A stretch of DNA of 64,000 nucleotides, taken from Paracoccus sp. (in: a-proteobacteria) (lineage in GTDB: Bacteria > Pseudomonadota > Alphaproteobacteria > Rhodobacterales > Rhodobacteraceae). This document shows positions 36,636 to 45,437 of the stretch, piece after piece. Where the stretch lies: the NCBI RefSeq assembly GCF_030538695.1, contig NZ_JAUNTN010000009.1, forward strand, positions 1 through 64,000, read 5' to 3'. Both the position numbers and the translations under genes were made by a program. Each line of letters begins with the position of its first letter. Position 1 is the first letter of the stretch. The notes beneath the pieces are model-generated. The model worked only from the letters and a program-made list of their open reading frames with translations. It ran no database searches and was not told the origin of the DNA.

Positions 36636-37499
36636 ATGATCTATCGCAGCGGCAAGGACTGGCAGGCGGCAAGCCAAAAGCGCGTGCTGTTATTCGGCAT
36701 GTCGGGCCTTGGGAAAACCTATCTGTCGAACATGCTGCGCGGCACCGGCGACTGGTTCCATTACAGCGTCGATTACCGCATCGGCACCCGCTATATGGGC
36801 GAGCTGATTGCGGATGAGTTCAAGCGCCACGCGATGCAGGTGCCGTTGCTGCGGGAACTTCTGCTGTCCGATTCCGTCTATATCGCCAGCAATATCACCT
36901 TTGACAACCTCGCGCCGCTGTCCACCTATCTGGGCAAGCCCGGTTCCGAGACGCGCGGCGGGCTGGCCTATGACGAATATGTCCAGCGCCAGAACCAGCA
37001 TCGCGCGGCGGAAATTGCGGCGCTGCTGGATACGCCGCATTTCATCCACCGCGCCCGCGACATTTACCGCATCCCGCATTTCGTCTGCGATTCGGGCGGC
37101 TCGATCTGCGAGGTGGTGGACCCCGAAGCCAACGACGATCCGGTGCTGACCCGATTGGAGCGCGAATTGCTGATGGTCTGGATCAAGGGCAGCGACGAAC
37201 ACACCGCCGAGCTGATCCGCCGTTTCGACCGCGCCCCCAAGCCAATGTATTACCAGCCGCAATTTCTGGAAAAAGCATGGGTCGCCTATCGGGTCGAGCG
37301 GGGCCTGCGTGAAGATCAGGTGGACCCGGACGATTTCATCCGATGGACCTATTCCCGCGCGCTGGCGCATCGCCAGCCGCGCTACGCCGCCATGGCCCGG
37401 CGCGGCGTAACCGTCACCGCGAATGAGGTCGCGCAGGTCAGGACACCTGCCGATTTCACCGATCTGATTGCCGCCGCTATTGACCGAAAGACCGACTGA
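36636..37499 (+). CDS. P-loop NTPase of unknown function
   Basis: A 287-residue soluble protein with a Walker A loop GMSGLGKT (about 22-29). No other named domain is evident; conserved-looking stretches are [20 protein letters not shown] and [17 protein letters not shown] do not recognise a family function; annotated relatives in alphaproteobacteria are simply called ATPases. CGGAGGGCGC precedes the ATG. Its stop codon overlaps the metA start (TGATG), which ties its expression to methionine and polyphosphate genes. Confidence 0.75.
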   Translation: MIYRSGKDWQAASQKRVLLFGMSGLGKTYLSNMLRGTGDWFHYSVDYRIGTRYMGELIADEFKRHAMQVPLLRELLLSDSVYIASNITFDNLAPLSTYLGKPGSETRGGLAYDEYVQRQNQHRAAEIAALLDTPHFIHRARDIYRIPHFVCDSGGSICEVVDPEANDDPVLTRLERELLMVWIKGSDEHTAELIRRFDRAPKPMYYQPQFLEKAWVAYRVERGLREDQVDPDDFIRWTYSRALAHRQPRYAAMARRGVTVTANEVAQVRTPADFTDLIAAAIDRKTD

Positions 37500-38425
37500 T
37501 GCCGATTACGCTGCCCGAAGACCTGCCCGCCTTTGACATCCTGTCGCAAGAAGGGGTGATGGTCATGTCGCCGGGGCGTGCGGCGACTCAGGACATCCGT
37601 CCGCTGCGCATCGGCCTGCTGAACCTGATGCCCAAGAAGATCCAGACGGAAAACCAGTTCGCCCGGCTGATTGGCGCCACCCCCTTGCAGATCGACTTTC
37701 ACCTGATCCGCATGTCCGATCACGAAAGCCGCAACACCGCCGCTGACCATCTGGCCAGCTTTTACCGCACCTTTGCCGAGGTTCAGGCCAGCGGCGAACG
37801 CTTTGACGGGCTGATTATCACCGGCGCCCCGGTCGAAACCCTGCCCTATCAGGATGTGACCTATTGGGACGAATTGCGCCGGGTGTTCGACTGGACGCAA
37901 AGCCATGTCCATTCGACCTTTGGCGTCTGCTGGGGCGGCATGGCCATGGCCAGCCATTTCCACGGCGTCGGCAAGCACCTGCTGACGGATAAGGCATTCG
38001 GCTGCTTCCGGCATCAGAACCTTGCACCGGCCAGCCCGTTTTTGCGCGGTTTTTCCGATGATGTGCTGGTTCCTGTCAGCCGCTGGACTGAAATGCGCCA
38101 GGACGAACTGGACGCTGCCGGGCTGAAAACCCTGCTGGCCAGCGATGAGGTCGGCCCCTGTCTGGTGCAGGACGCGGACCACCGGGCGCTGTATATCTAT
38201 AACCATCTGGAATATGACAGCGGCACCTTGAAAGAGGAATATGACCGCGACGTGGCGGCGGGCAAACCGATTGCCTTGCCGCGGAACTATTACCCGGATG
38301 ATGACCCGACCCGCCCGCCAAGCAACCGCTGGCGCAGCCATGCACATCTGCTTTACGGCAATTGGGTGAATGAGATTTACCAGACCACGCCCTTTGATCT
38401 GAACAATATCGGGAACCGGACATGA
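37499..38425 (+). CDS. metA: MetA-type homoserine O-acyltransferase, predicted acetyl-specific
   Basis: Acylates homoserine for methionine synthesis. The 308-residue class-I glutaminase-like fold has the catalytic Cys144 ([10 protein letters not shown]) and the oxyanion segment [14 protein letters not shown]. The residue that decides the acyl donor in this family (position 111 of E. coli MetA) corresponds to Glu113 here, in [13 protein letters not shown]. Glu at this site goes with acetyl-CoA use (as in Bacillus cereus), Gly with succinyl-CoA. The name homoserine O-acetyltransferase therefore fits better than O-succinyltransferase. Overlaps the P-loop gene by 1 base and ppk2 by 4. Confidence 0.92.
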   Translation: MPITLPEDLPAFDILSQEGVMVMSPGRAATQDIRPLRIGLLNLMPKKIQTENQFARLIGATPLQIDFHLIRMSDHESRNTAADHLASFYRTFAEVQASGERFDGLIITGAPVETLPYQDVTYWDELRRVFDWTQSHVHSTFGVCWGGMAMASHFHGVGKHLLTDKAFGCFRHQNLAPASPFLRGFSDDVLVPVSRWTEMRQDELDAAGLKTLLASDEVGPCLVQDADHRALYIYNHLEYDSGTLKEEYDRDVAAGKPIALPRNYYPDDDPTRPPSNRWRSHAHLLYGNWVNEIYQTTPFDLNNIGNRT

Positions 38426-39303
38426 GCAAAGCCCCAACCATGCCGCTGGTCGGCAAGATCACAGAATATCTGGAAAAGCAGGCCCCGAAAGAGATCCGCA
38501 AAGTGATCAAGACCGCGGGCAAGGATGATATTCTGGACCCTGCCTTTCCCTATGACGCGGAAATGTCCGGTAAGGACTATAACGCCCACATGGACCGGCT
38601 TCAGCGCGAGTTGGTCAAGATGATGTACGACGTGATCCACAGCGGCAAGCGCGTGGCGGTGCTGTTCGAGGGCCGCGACGCCGCCGGCAAGGGTGGCACG
38701 ATCGAACGCGTGCGCGAGAACCTGAACCCGCGTTCCGCCTATATCGCCGCGCTGCCCAAACCGACGGAACGCGAAGCCTCGCAATGGTATTTCCAGCGTT
38801 ACACCGACTGGCTGCCCGCCAGCGGCGAAATCGCCCTGTTCGACCGCAGTTGGTATAACCGGAGCGTGGTGGAAAAAGTCTTTGGCTTTGCCACCGACGA
38901 CCAGCGCGAGCATTTCTTCCGCCAGCTTCCGAAATACGAGGAATTGCTGGTTAATGATGGTGTAACGCTGGTCAAGCTGTGGCTGAACGTGGGCCGCGCC
39001 GAACAGCTTCGCCGCTTTCTGGACCGCGAGAAAGACCCGCTGAAGCAATGGAAACTGTCCAGCATCGACGTGGACGGGCTGGCGAAATGGGACGATTACA
39101 CCGCTGCCATCCGCGAAACCCTGTCGCTGTCGCATACGCCGGTTGCGCCTTGGGTGGTGATCCGCTCGGACGACAAGAAACGGGCGCGGATCGCGGCCAT
39201 TCAAACCATCCTGAACGCGGTTGATTACGCGGGCAAGGACGCAGACGCCATCGGCACCGTCGATCCGCTGATCGCGGGCGGGCCGGAAATGCTGCTGCGA
39301 TGA
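38422..39303 (+). CDS. ppk2: Polyphosphate kinase 2
   Basis: A 293-residue kinase moving phosphate between polyphosphate and nucleoside diphosphates. It has Walker [10 protein letters not shown] at 84-92, the lid with PKPTERE and the DRSWYNR motif at 141-147, all diagnostic of PPK2. Single-domain length of about 290 residues fits the class that phosphorylates nucleoside diphosphates. Its start overlaps metA by 4 bases and its end overlaps the TPM gene by 4 bases. Confidence 0.95.
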   Translation: MSKAPTMPLVGKITEYLEKQAPKEIRKVIKTAGKDDILDPAFPYDAEMSGKDYNAHMDRLQRELVKMMYDVIHSGKRVAVLFEGRDAAGKGGTIERVRENLNPRSAYIAALPKPTEREASQWYFQRYTDWLPASGEIALFDRSWYNRSVVEKVFGFATDDQREHFFRQLPKYEELLVNDGVTLVKLWLNVGRAEQLRRFLDREKDPLKQWKLSSIDVDGLAKWDDYTAAIRETLSLSHTPVAPWVVIRSDDKKRARIAAIQTILNAVDYAGKDADAIGTVDPLIAGGPEMLLR

Positions 39304-40166
39304 TCCGGGCGCTGGTTCTTGCAGTGCTGCTGCCCCTGCCCGCGCTTGCGCAGCAGGGCCTGCCCGACTGGCTGCACACCAGCATCAACGACTTTGCGGG
39401 CCTGCTGAGCGAGGACACAACGCGGATTCTGGATCAGGCACTGATCGCGCTGCATGATGACACCGGCGTGGAAGGCACCGTGGTGACATTGGACAGCCGC
39501 GCGGGTTATGGCGACGCAACGCTGGAGGATTTCGCAACGCGGTTGTTCAATCATTGGGGCGTGGGCGACCGCGACCGCAACGATGGATTCATGGTGCTGA
39601 TCCTGCGCGACGACCGCGAGACCCGGATCGAGCTTGGTGCAGGCTATCCTACCCGCGCCGATCAGGTGGCGGCACAGATCATCAGCCGCGACATGCTGCC
39701 CGCCTTTCGTCAGGGCCGCATGTCTGACGGAATACAGGCCGGAACGCTGGCGGTGATTGACCAGATCGCCCGCCCACAGGCCGAGGGCCGCACCCCGACT
39801 GCGGCCCGGCGCTGGCAGGACTGGCTGCCGATTGGCATTTTCGGCACGTTTTTCGCAGCCTTTGCCCTGCATCTTGGCCGCAATGCCCTGCGCCGGCACG
39901 GGCGGTGCGCCTGTCCGCAATGCGGCAGCCGCAAGCTGCAACGACATGATGATTACGCCACCCAAACCCTGCCCGGCGGCAGCCCGACACGGATGGTCCA
40001 GACCCGCCACACCTGCCCCGATTGCGGCTGGCACGATCAAGGCACTATGATTCCAGTGCCGGTCTCGGGGTTCAGCCGCTCGGAAGGTCCGCGCTCAAGC
40101 GGCGGACGCTCGGGCGGCTTCGGCGGCGGACATTCGGGCGGCGGCGGGGCCTCGGGCCGCTGGTAA
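39300..40166 (+). CDS. TPM domain membrane protein
   Basis: A 288-residue protein with a signal peptide (cleaved after ALA at residue 17) and an exported TPM domain (about 25-155, YADGLL-type start seen here as [19 protein letters not shown]). One membrane helix follows at about 178-196. The cytoplasmic part has zinc-ribbon pairs CPQCGSRKL and CPDCGW and a tail rich in Gly and Ser ([17 protein letters not shown]). TPM proteins have been linked to photosystem II repair and to membrane-associated quality control; the bacterial role is unclear. Last gene of the overlapping P-loop/metA/ppk2/TPM set. Confidence 0.85.
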   Translation: MIRALVLAVLLPLPALAQQGLPDWLHTSINDFAGLLSEDTTRILDQALIALHDDTGVEGTVVTLDSRAGYGDATLEDFATRLFNHWGVGDRDRNDGFMVLILRDDRETRIELGAGYPTRADQVAAQIISRDMLPAFRQGRMSDGIQAGTLAVIDQIARPQAEGRTPTAARRWQDWLPIGIFGTFFAAFALHLGRNALRRHGRCACPQCGSRKLQRHDDYATQTLPGGSPTRMVQTRHTCPDCGWHDQGTMIPVPVSGFSRSEGPRSSGGRSGGFGGGHSGGGGASGRW

Positions 40167-40232
40167 GGCTTGCCCCATCCCGGCGCGGCGGTTAATCTAA
40201 CAACCGTTCAATTCAGATCGGGAGGGGGTCTC

Positions 40233-40976
40233 ATGGAACTTCAGGGCAGCCGCGCCATCATCACCGGCGGCGCATCAGGTCTTGGCGCGGCCACGGCAGC
40301 ACATTTCGCACAGCGCGGTGCACAGGTGACGATTCTGGACATGGCCGAAACCGGCGCGGAATACGCCGCCAGCATTGGTGCGGGTTTTCAGCGCACCGAT
40401 GTCACCGACGAAACCAGCGTGGCAGCAGCCATTGCGGCAGCGGTCGAAACCATGGGCGGCATCGACATCTGCGTGAACTGCGCCGGCATCGCAACCGGCG
40501 AAAAGACCATTGGCCGCGACGGGCCACATGATCTGGCCCGCTTTCGCCGCACCATCGAGATCAACCTGATCGGCACATTCAACGTGCTGCGTCTTGCCGC
40601 CGCCGAGATGGCCCAAAACGGCCGCCCGGAAAATGGCGTTATCGTGAACACGGCCAGCATCGCGGCCTTTGACGGTCAGGCCGGGCAAGCCGCCTATGCC
40701 GCATCCAAGGCCGCCATCGCAGGCATGACCCTGCCCATCGCCCGCGATCTGGCCCGGCAGGGCATCCGCATCATGGCGATTGCGCCGGGGATTTTCGGCA
40801 CCCCGATGCTGCGCGGCCTGCCGCAAGAGGTGCAGGACGGGCTGGCCGCCGAAGTCACCTTCCCCAAGCGCCTTGGCGATCCCGACGAATATGCCCGCAC
40901 CGCCGCCTTTATCGTCGAAAGCGGCTATCTGAACGGCGAAACCATCCGTCTGGACGGCGCGCTGCGGATGCGCTGA
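40233..40976 (+). CDS. SDR family 3-hydroxyacyl-CoA dehydrogenase (HSD17B10-like)
   Basis: A 247-residue NAD-dependent short-chain dehydrogenase. It has TGGASGLGAAT (cofactor loop), NCAGIATGEKT, and YAASKAA (catalytic Tyr and Lys). The insert with DLARFRRTIEINLIGTFNVL and MLRGLPQEVQ is typical of type 10 (3-hydroxy-2-methylbutyryl-CoA) dehydrogenases in isoleucine and fatty-acid breakdown. GGGAGGGGG precedes the ATG. It stands alone between the TPM gene and tRNA-Gly. Confidence 0.85.
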   Translation: MELQGSRAIITGGASGLGAATAAHFAQRGAQVTILDMAETGAEYAASIGAGFQRTDVTDETSVAAAIAAAVETMGGIDICVNCAGIATGEKTIGRDGPHDLARFRRTIEINLIGTFNVLRLAAAEMAQNGRPENGVIVNTASIAAFDGQAGQAAYAASKAAIAGMTLPIARDLARQGIRIMAIAPGIFGTPMLRGLPQEVQDGLAAEVTFPKRLGDPDEYARTAAFIVESGYLNGETIRLDGALRMR

Positions 40977-41039
40977 AAAAATCCGGGCGGGTGCATTTTT
41001 CCTCTTGCGCCCGTCCGCGTCCCGGCCTACATCCCCCGA

Positions 41040-41131
41040 ACCGAAACGGAGTGCGGGCGTAGCTCAGGGGTAGAGCATAACCTTGCCAAGGTTAGGGTCG
41101 TGAGTTCGAATCTCATCGCCCGCTCCATCGG
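41040..41131 (+). repeat. 92-bp direct repeat, copy 1 (contains tRNA-Gly)
   Basis: Identical to 42607-42698 over all 92 bases, including 13 bases before and 4 after the tRNA gene. The duplication is therefore larger than the tRNA itself. Confidence 0.95.
41053..41127 (+). tRNA. tRNA-Gly (anticodon GCC), copy 1
   Basis: A 75-base tRNA with encoded CCA. The acceptor stem GCGGGCG pairs perfectly with CGCCCGC. The anticodon stem TAACC/GGTTA encloses TTGCCAA, giving GCC for Gly codon GGC. The T arm contains GAGTTCGAATCTC. Identical to the second copy at 42620. Confidence 0.98.
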
Positions 41132-41192
41132 TTCAGCCGTCATAACAGCGTCACGCAAGCCGCGCATAAAGCCGCCATCAGCAACTGATGGA

Positions 41193-42536
41193 ATGATGAT
41201 GCGTAAGCTGCTTTTGACCGCTGCCCTGCTCGCCAGCCCTGCGATGGCGCAGGAAACCTACCCCGCCAAGCTGGCGGGCCACGCCTATATCCCGGCCATG
41301 ACGATGGTTGCCCCGCCCGCCGACGCGCCCCGCGATGCGTGGGTTTCGGGCAAATTTACGGGCGAGGCCCCGAATCGCCGGCCAATGAGCAAGCCCGGCG
41401 ACACCGGCGCGGCCTATGGCAGCCACCCGACCGGCATCAGCCTGCCGTTTCTGGGTCAGCCGTTTCAGGGCTTGTCTGGCTTTGCCATGAACCGGGCCGA
41501 GGATGGTTCCGTTTATGCGCTGATCGACAACGGTTTCGGGTCGCGCGTGAACAGCCCTGACGCGCTGTTGATGTTCAACCGGCTGACACCCGATTTCGAC
41601 GCTGGCACCGTGGCGATCAATGAAACCGTCTTCCTGCACGACCCTGACCATAAAGTGCCGTTTCGCATCGCCTATGAAGGCAGTGATTCGCGTTACCTGA
41701 CCGGCGCGGATTTCGACCCGGAGAGCATTCAGGTGCTGAACGGCGAAGTCTGGATCAGCGACGAGTTCGGCCCGTGGCTGATCCGCGCCGACCTGTCTGG
41801 CCGCATCATTGAGGTTTACCCAACGCTGCTCGACGGCCAACCGCTGCGCAGCCCCGATCACCCGGCCCTGCGTGTCCCCGCCGCTGCTGGCGTTGATTTC
41901 CAAAGTCAGCGTTCGGGCGGCTACGAAGGCATGGCCCTGCAACCCGGCACCAACCTGTTGTGGGCAATGCTCGAAAAACCGCTGCTGGATCAGGACGGCC
42001 AGCCCGAGGGTGATTTCCTGCGTGTGCTGATCTTTGACCCGGCCAAGGGCGAATGGACGGGCGACACGGCCCGCTTCCGTCTGGCCGAAGGCGCAACGGC
42101 AATCGGTGATTTCAACTTTATCGACGAGACCCGCGCCCTGGTGATCGAGCGTGACAACGGCGAAGGCGATCCCAGTCTGCGCTGCGAGGGCGAACCGGCG
42201 CAGGGTTGCTATCCGGTTCCGGCGCTGCACAAACGCATCGTTCTGGTCGATACCGCCGACCGTGACGCCGATGGCTTCATGCGCCGCATCGGGGACATCG
42301 ACCTGATGAAGATTACCGACCCGGACGGCAAGGCACGTCTGGAAACCTCTCGCACGGGTGACGGGCCATTCACCTTCCCCTTCTTCACCATCGAGGACGT
42401 GATGGCGGTCAACGACACGCAGATCATGGTCGCCAATGACAACAACCTGCCGTTTTCCGGCGGGCGCGAGCTTGGCAAGGCCGCCAATAACGAATTTATC
42501 CTGCTGGATGTGCCAGAACTGCTGGCGGCAAAATAA
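41193..42536 (+). CDS. Secreted esterase-like phytase-domain protein
   Basis: A 447-residue exported protein: signal peptide LLLTAALLASPAMAQ, then an esterase-like phytase domain (beta-propeller, as in alphaproteobacterial family Phytase-like). Typical stretches are GFAMNRAEDGSVYALIDNGFG and WISDEFGPWLIRADLSGRIIEVY, and NGEGD with ERDN near the C terminus. Substrate uncertain (phosphate esters such as phytate have been suggested for the family). Three ATG codons are in register at 41193, 41196 and 41199; the ribosome site is weak. The gene stands between two identical tRNA-Gly genes. Confidence 0.82.
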   Translation: MMMRKLLLTAALLASPAMAQETYPAKLAGHAYIPAMTMVAPPADAPRDAWVSGKFTGEAPNRRPMSKPGDTGAAYGSHPTGISLPFLGQPFQGLSGFAMNRAEDGSVYALIDNGFGSRVNSPDALLMFNRLTPDFDAGTVAINETVFLHDPDHKVPFRIAYEGSDSRYLTGADFDPESIQVLNGEVWISDEFGPWLIRADLSGRIIEVYPTLLDGQPLRSPDHPALRVPAAAGVDFQSQRSGGYEGMALQPGTNLLWAMLEKPLLDQDGQPEGDFLRVLIFDPAKGEWTGDTARFRLAEGATAIGDFNFIDETRALVIERDNGEGDPSLRCEGEPAQGCYPVPALHKRIVLVDTADRDADGFMRRIGDIDLMKITDPDGKARLETSRTGDGPFTFPFFTIEDVMAVNDTQIMVANDNNLPFSGGRELGKAANNEFILLDVPELLAAK

Positions 42537-42606
42537 CCCAAAGGGCGGCGCGAAAAAACGCGCTGCCCCCCTTGCACCCCACCGCAACCGGCGCTAATTA
42601 CCCCGC

Positions 42607-42698
42607 ACCGAAACGGAGTGCGGGCGTAGCTCAGGGGTAGAGCATAACCTTGCCAAGGTTAGGGTCGTGAGTTCGAATCTCATCGCCCGCTCCATCGG
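42607..42698 (+). repeat. 92-bp direct repeat, copy 2 (contains tRNA-Gly)
   Basis: Identical to 41040-41131. Recombination between the copies would delete 1567 bases including the phytase-like gene, leaving one tRNA. Confidence 0.95.
42620..42694 (+). tRNA. tRNA-Gly (anticodon GCC), copy 2
   Basis: Same 75-base sequence as the copy at 41053, with all arms intact and encoded CCA. Confidence 0.98.
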
Positions 42699-42762
42699 AA
42701 ATCTTCCACGACATTAACCAGCCACCATTTTAGGCGGTTTTTTTATATAAAGGCCCTCGCAC

Positions 42763-43227
42763 ATGCTGTCCCGCCGCCAGTTCAACGCCTCTGTTCTCGC
42801 CACTCTTGGCGGGGTGATGGCGCGTCCGCTGGCGGCTCTGCCCGCCCCCGCGCCGAATTACGTTCATGTGCTGGATTTCGCCATCGCGGGCGGCGGCTAT
42901 CATGGGTTGGATCAGGCATTGGCGGCGAATGTGCTGACCAAAGGCAGCCGCGTGGAATTGCGGCGCGAGGCCGACAACCCCTATGACCGCAATGCCGTCG
43001 CCGTCATCGGTCCCGACGGCAGCAAGCTGGGCTATATCCCCCGCGCCGCCAATCCCGATATTGCCGCCGCAATGGACGAAGGTCATCTGGCCATGGCCGA
43101 GGTTATTGGCACGACCAATGACCGGACGGATTTCTTTGCAACCGACTGGGACGAAGGAGAGCCGGTCCTGCGGCTGCTGGCGACCGAATATTCGGCCGCA
43201 TCATATTCGGCCGCATCTTTTGTCTGA
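42763..43227 (+). CDS. HIRAN domain protein with Tat-like signal
   Basis: A 154-residue protein. The N-terminal MLSRRQFNASVLATLGGV has a twin-arginine (SRRQF) pattern and a hydrophobic stretch, suggesting export. It is followed by a HIRAN domain (about 38-115) with GYHGLDQALAANVLTKGSRV and READNPYDRNAVAV, the hallmark HIRAN strand. HIRAN domains usually bind single-stranded DNA ends inside helicase-like proteins; a free exported one is unexpected. The end of the gene contains a 15-base tandem duplication (TATTCGGCCGCATC twice, giving YSAASYSAAS) and its stop codon lies inside a dispersed repeat core. Confidence 0.8.
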   Translation: MLSRRQFNASVLATLGGVMARPLAALPAPAPNYVHVLDFAIAGGGYHGLDQALAANVLTKGSRVELRREADNPYDRNAVAVIGPDGSKLGYIPRAANPDIAAAMDEGHLAMAEVIGTTNDRTDFFATDWDEGEPVLRLLATEYSAASYSAASFV

Positions 43228-43270
43228 AAATATCCCCGCCGGAGGCACCAGAGGGGCGCAAGCCCCTCTG
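43215..43270 (+). repeat. TTTTGTC-type core element with hairpin, copy overlapping a gene end
   Basis: Core at 43215-43235 covers the last codons and the TGA stop of the HIRAN gene. A 9-bp stem hairpin follows at 43249-43270 (CAGAGGGGC, loop GCAA, GCCCCTCTG). The hairpin lies between the convergent HIRAN and erpA genes and could act as terminator or mRNA-end stabiliser for both. Confidence 0.75.
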
Positions 43271-43281
43271 AACAAAGACTC

Positions 43282-43620
43282 TTAAATCGAGAAACTTGTG
43301 CCACAGCCGCAAGAGCTGGTGGCATTTGGATTGTCGATCACGAAACGCGCCCCGATCAGCTCATCTTCAAAATCAATCGTCGCCCCGGCCAGAAACGGCA
43401 GCGACACCGGATCGACCAGCACGCGCTGCCCCTCGCCTTCCAGCACCAGATCGTCGCTGGCGGCATCATCCAGCCGAATGTCGTATTGAAACCCCGAACA
43501 GCCTCCGCCTGCCACGGCAACCCGCAAGGGGCGCGGCGCATCCGTGCCTTCGTTGATCTCGGCCAGCCGGGCGAAAGCGCGCGGTGTAACCTTGGGCGGC
43601 AGATTCAGTTCCAGGTTCAT
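43282..43620 (-). CDS. erpA: A-type iron-sulfur cluster carrier/insertion protein
   Basis: A 112-residue A-type carrier protein that hands [2Fe-2S] or [4Fe-4S] clusters to target enzymes. The three conserved cysteines are Cys41 (GGGCSGFQY), Cys104 and Cys106 (SSCGCGTSF). Length and sequence place it in the ErpA/IscA/HesB family; ErpA is the usual name for the single essential copy in Rhodobacterales, though IscA cannot be excluded. Divergent from dgt with 68 bases between. Confidence 0.9.
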   Translation of the reverse strand: MNLELNLPPKVTPRAFARLAEINEGTDAPRPLRVAVAGGGCSGFQYDIRLDDAASDDLVLEGEGQRVLVDPVSLPFLAGATIDFEDELIGARFVIDNPNATSSCGCGTSFSI

Positions 43621-43688
43621 GGGCTGTTCCCGTTGTCCTTACAGGCTTGGAATATAGGGTCGGTTCAGCTCTGCCGCAAGGAACCCTG

Positions 43689-44864
43689 ATGACCGCGCCC
43701 TATGCCTGCCAGCCCACGCAAAGCCGTGGCCGCCTTTACCCCGAGGCCCTCTCGACCTTTCGCAGCCCATGGCAGCGCGACCGCGATCGTATCATTCATT
43801 CCAGCGCCTTCCGGCGGCTGAAACACAAGACGCAGGTTTTTGTGGAACGCGAGGGTCAGGACTACCGCGGCGACTATTTCCGCACCCGTCTGACCCACAC
43901 GATCGAGGTCGCTCAGGTCGCCCGCACCATCGCCGGGGCGCTGGATCTGAACACCGATCTGGCCGAGACCGTGGCACTGGCCCATGACCTTGGCCACCCG
44001 CCCTTCGGCCATACCGGCGAGGACGCGCTGGCCGAGTTGATGGCCCCCTATGGCGGCTTTGACCATAATGCGCAGGCGCTGCGGATCGTAACCCGGCTGG
44101 AACGCCATTACGCCGGTTTTGACGGGCTGAACCTGACATGGGAAAGCCTCGAAGGCATCGCCAAGCATAATGGCCCGGTTGTCGGACCAGGCCCTGCGGG
44201 TGGTGCCGCCTCCCTGCCCTATGCGCTGGCCGAGGTGAACGCCGCATGGGATCTGGAACTGACCACCTATGCCAGCGCCGAGGCGCAGGTGGCCGCCGTG
44301 GCCGATGACATCGCCTATAATCACCATGATCTGCATGATGGGCTGCGCTCGGGCCTGTTCACCGAAGCCGACCTGATGGACCTGCCCATCGCTGGCCCCG
44401 CCTTTGCCGAGGTGGACCGCCTGCACCCCGGCCTTGACCCGATGCGTCGCCGGCATGAGGCCCTGCGCCGGGTCTTTGGCATCATGGTCGAAGATGTGAT
44501 CGCCGTGGCGCAGAACCGGCTGGCGGCGCTGAAACCCGCCCATGTCGATGACATCCGCAACAGCGACGGCCCGATCATCCGCTTTTCCAAGCCGCTGTAT
44601 CAGAACCTGAAAGCGGTCAAACGCTTTCTGTTCCAGCGCATGTATCGCGCGCCTTCCGTGGTCGAGGAACGCCGGGCCGTCACCCGGATGTTGCAGGCGA
44701 TGTTCCCGGCCTTCATGCATGACCCCGCCCTTTTACCCGCCCATTGGCAGGCCGAGACCCTGCGCTGCACGGACGAAACCACCCGCGCCCGACTGGTGTT
44801 GGATTATGTCGCGGGTATGACTGACCGTTACGCGATGGCCGAATATCAGCGGTTGTTCGGCTAG
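43689..44864 (+). CDS. dgt: Deoxyguanosinetriphosphate triphosphohydrolase-like protein
   Basis: A 391-residue HD-domain hydrolase that cleaves dNTPs to nucleoside and triphosphate. It has SSAFRRLKHKTQVF, RTRLTHTIEVAQVARTIA (metal His), ALAHDLGHPPFGHTGEDAL (His-Asp) and DDIAYNHHDLHDGLR (last metal Asp), the complete motif set. Length below E. coli Dgt (about 505) is normal for the type 2/SpoIIE-independent bacterial form. AAGGAA lies upstream of the ATG at 43689; an earlier in-frame start is 14 codons up. Confidence 0.93.
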   Translation: MTAPYACQPTQSRGRLYPEALSTFRSPWQRDRDRIIHSSAFRRLKHKTQVFVEREGQDYRGDYFRTRLTHTIEVAQVARTIAGALDLNTDLAETVALAHDLGHPPFGHTGEDALAELMAPYGGFDHNAQALRIVTRLERHYAGFDGLNLTWESLEGIAKHNGPVVGPGPAGGAASLPYALAEVNAAWDLELTTYASAEAQVAAVADDIAYNHHDLHDGLRSGLFTEADLMDLPIAGPAFAEVDRLHPGLDPMRRRHEALRRVFGIMVEDVIAVAQNRLAALKPAHVDDIRNSDGPIIRFSKPLYQNLKAVKRFLFQRMYRAPSVVEERRAVTRMLQAMFPAFMHDPALLPAHWQAETLRCTDETTRARLVLDYVAGMTDRYAMAEYQRLFG

Positions 44865-45186
44865 GATCAAACTGCCCGGTCACGCTGAGAACACCCAAGA
44901 AAAATGACCGTTCTGCATGGGGCTTGTCAGTGCGGCATCCCGGCGTCCCGGCACAAGGCTCTGCGCCGGGGCAACAGGTTCAGCATGAATGAGGTTGTTC
45001 GCGCCCGCGATATTTTCACCAACGTAGCCTATGTCGATGCCATATTTTCGACGCTGGCTGAGGTGTCAGCACTCTTTACCCGGCAGCAGCGAGAACTATT
45101 GCAGCATCGAAGCCGCCACCAAACACAAAAACCAAACGCGGCGCTTGAACAGCGCCGCGCCTGCGGGACGGTCAGGTGATCGCGCC
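44865..45186. other. 322-base gap between convergent dgt and purS
   Basis: Apart from the purS terminator at 45137-45159 I see nothing certain. A plus-strand frame of 91 codons (44904-45179) exists, but it has no recognisable product, its later part runs through the terminator hairpin, and its composition is unlike the neighbouring genes. Confidence 0.6.
45137..45159 (-). terminator. Terminator of the purC-purS unit
   Basis: CGCGGCGC pairs with GCGCCGCG across a 7-base loop. On the minus strand the stem is followed by TTTGGTTTTTGTG, a suitable T-rich tract. Located 28 bases after the purS stop codon. Confidence 0.8.
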
Positions 45187-45426
45187 TCAAAGAATCTCGA
45201 CGCGGTATTTCTCGATCACCGTATTGGCCAGCAGCTTTTCGCACATCTGGCCGACCTCGGCTTCGGCGGCAGCCTTGTCGGTGGCGCTCAGGTCCAGTTC
45301 AATCACCTTGCCCTGACGGACGCCGCCAACCCCGGCAAAGCCAAGCCCGCCAAGGGCGTGGCGGATCGCCTCGCCCTGCGGGTCCAGAACGCCGTCTTTC
45401 AGCATGATGGTGACACGCGCTTTCAT
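45187..45426 (-). CDS. purS: Phosphoribosylformylglycinamidine synthase subunit PurS
   Basis: Small structural subunit (79 residues) of the three-part FGAM synthase PurS-PurQ-PurL. It bridges PurQ and PurL for ammonia transfer in purine synthesis. The sequence MKARVTIMLKDGVLDPQGEA and the ending NTVIEKYRVEIL are typical. AAAGGACG precedes the ATG. It follows purC by 11 bases. purQ and purL are not in the unit; a terminator follows directly. Confidence 0.95.
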   Translation of the reverse strand: MKARVTIMLKDGVLDPQGEAIRHALGGLGFAGVGGVRQGKVIELDLSATDKAAAEAEVGQMCEKLLANTVIEKYRVEIL

Positions 45427-45437
45427 CGGTCGTCCTT

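Noticed and set aside
44904..45179. 91-codon plus-strand open frame between dgt and purS
   Set aside because: No family, no clear ribosome site, and it includes the purS terminator hairpin.
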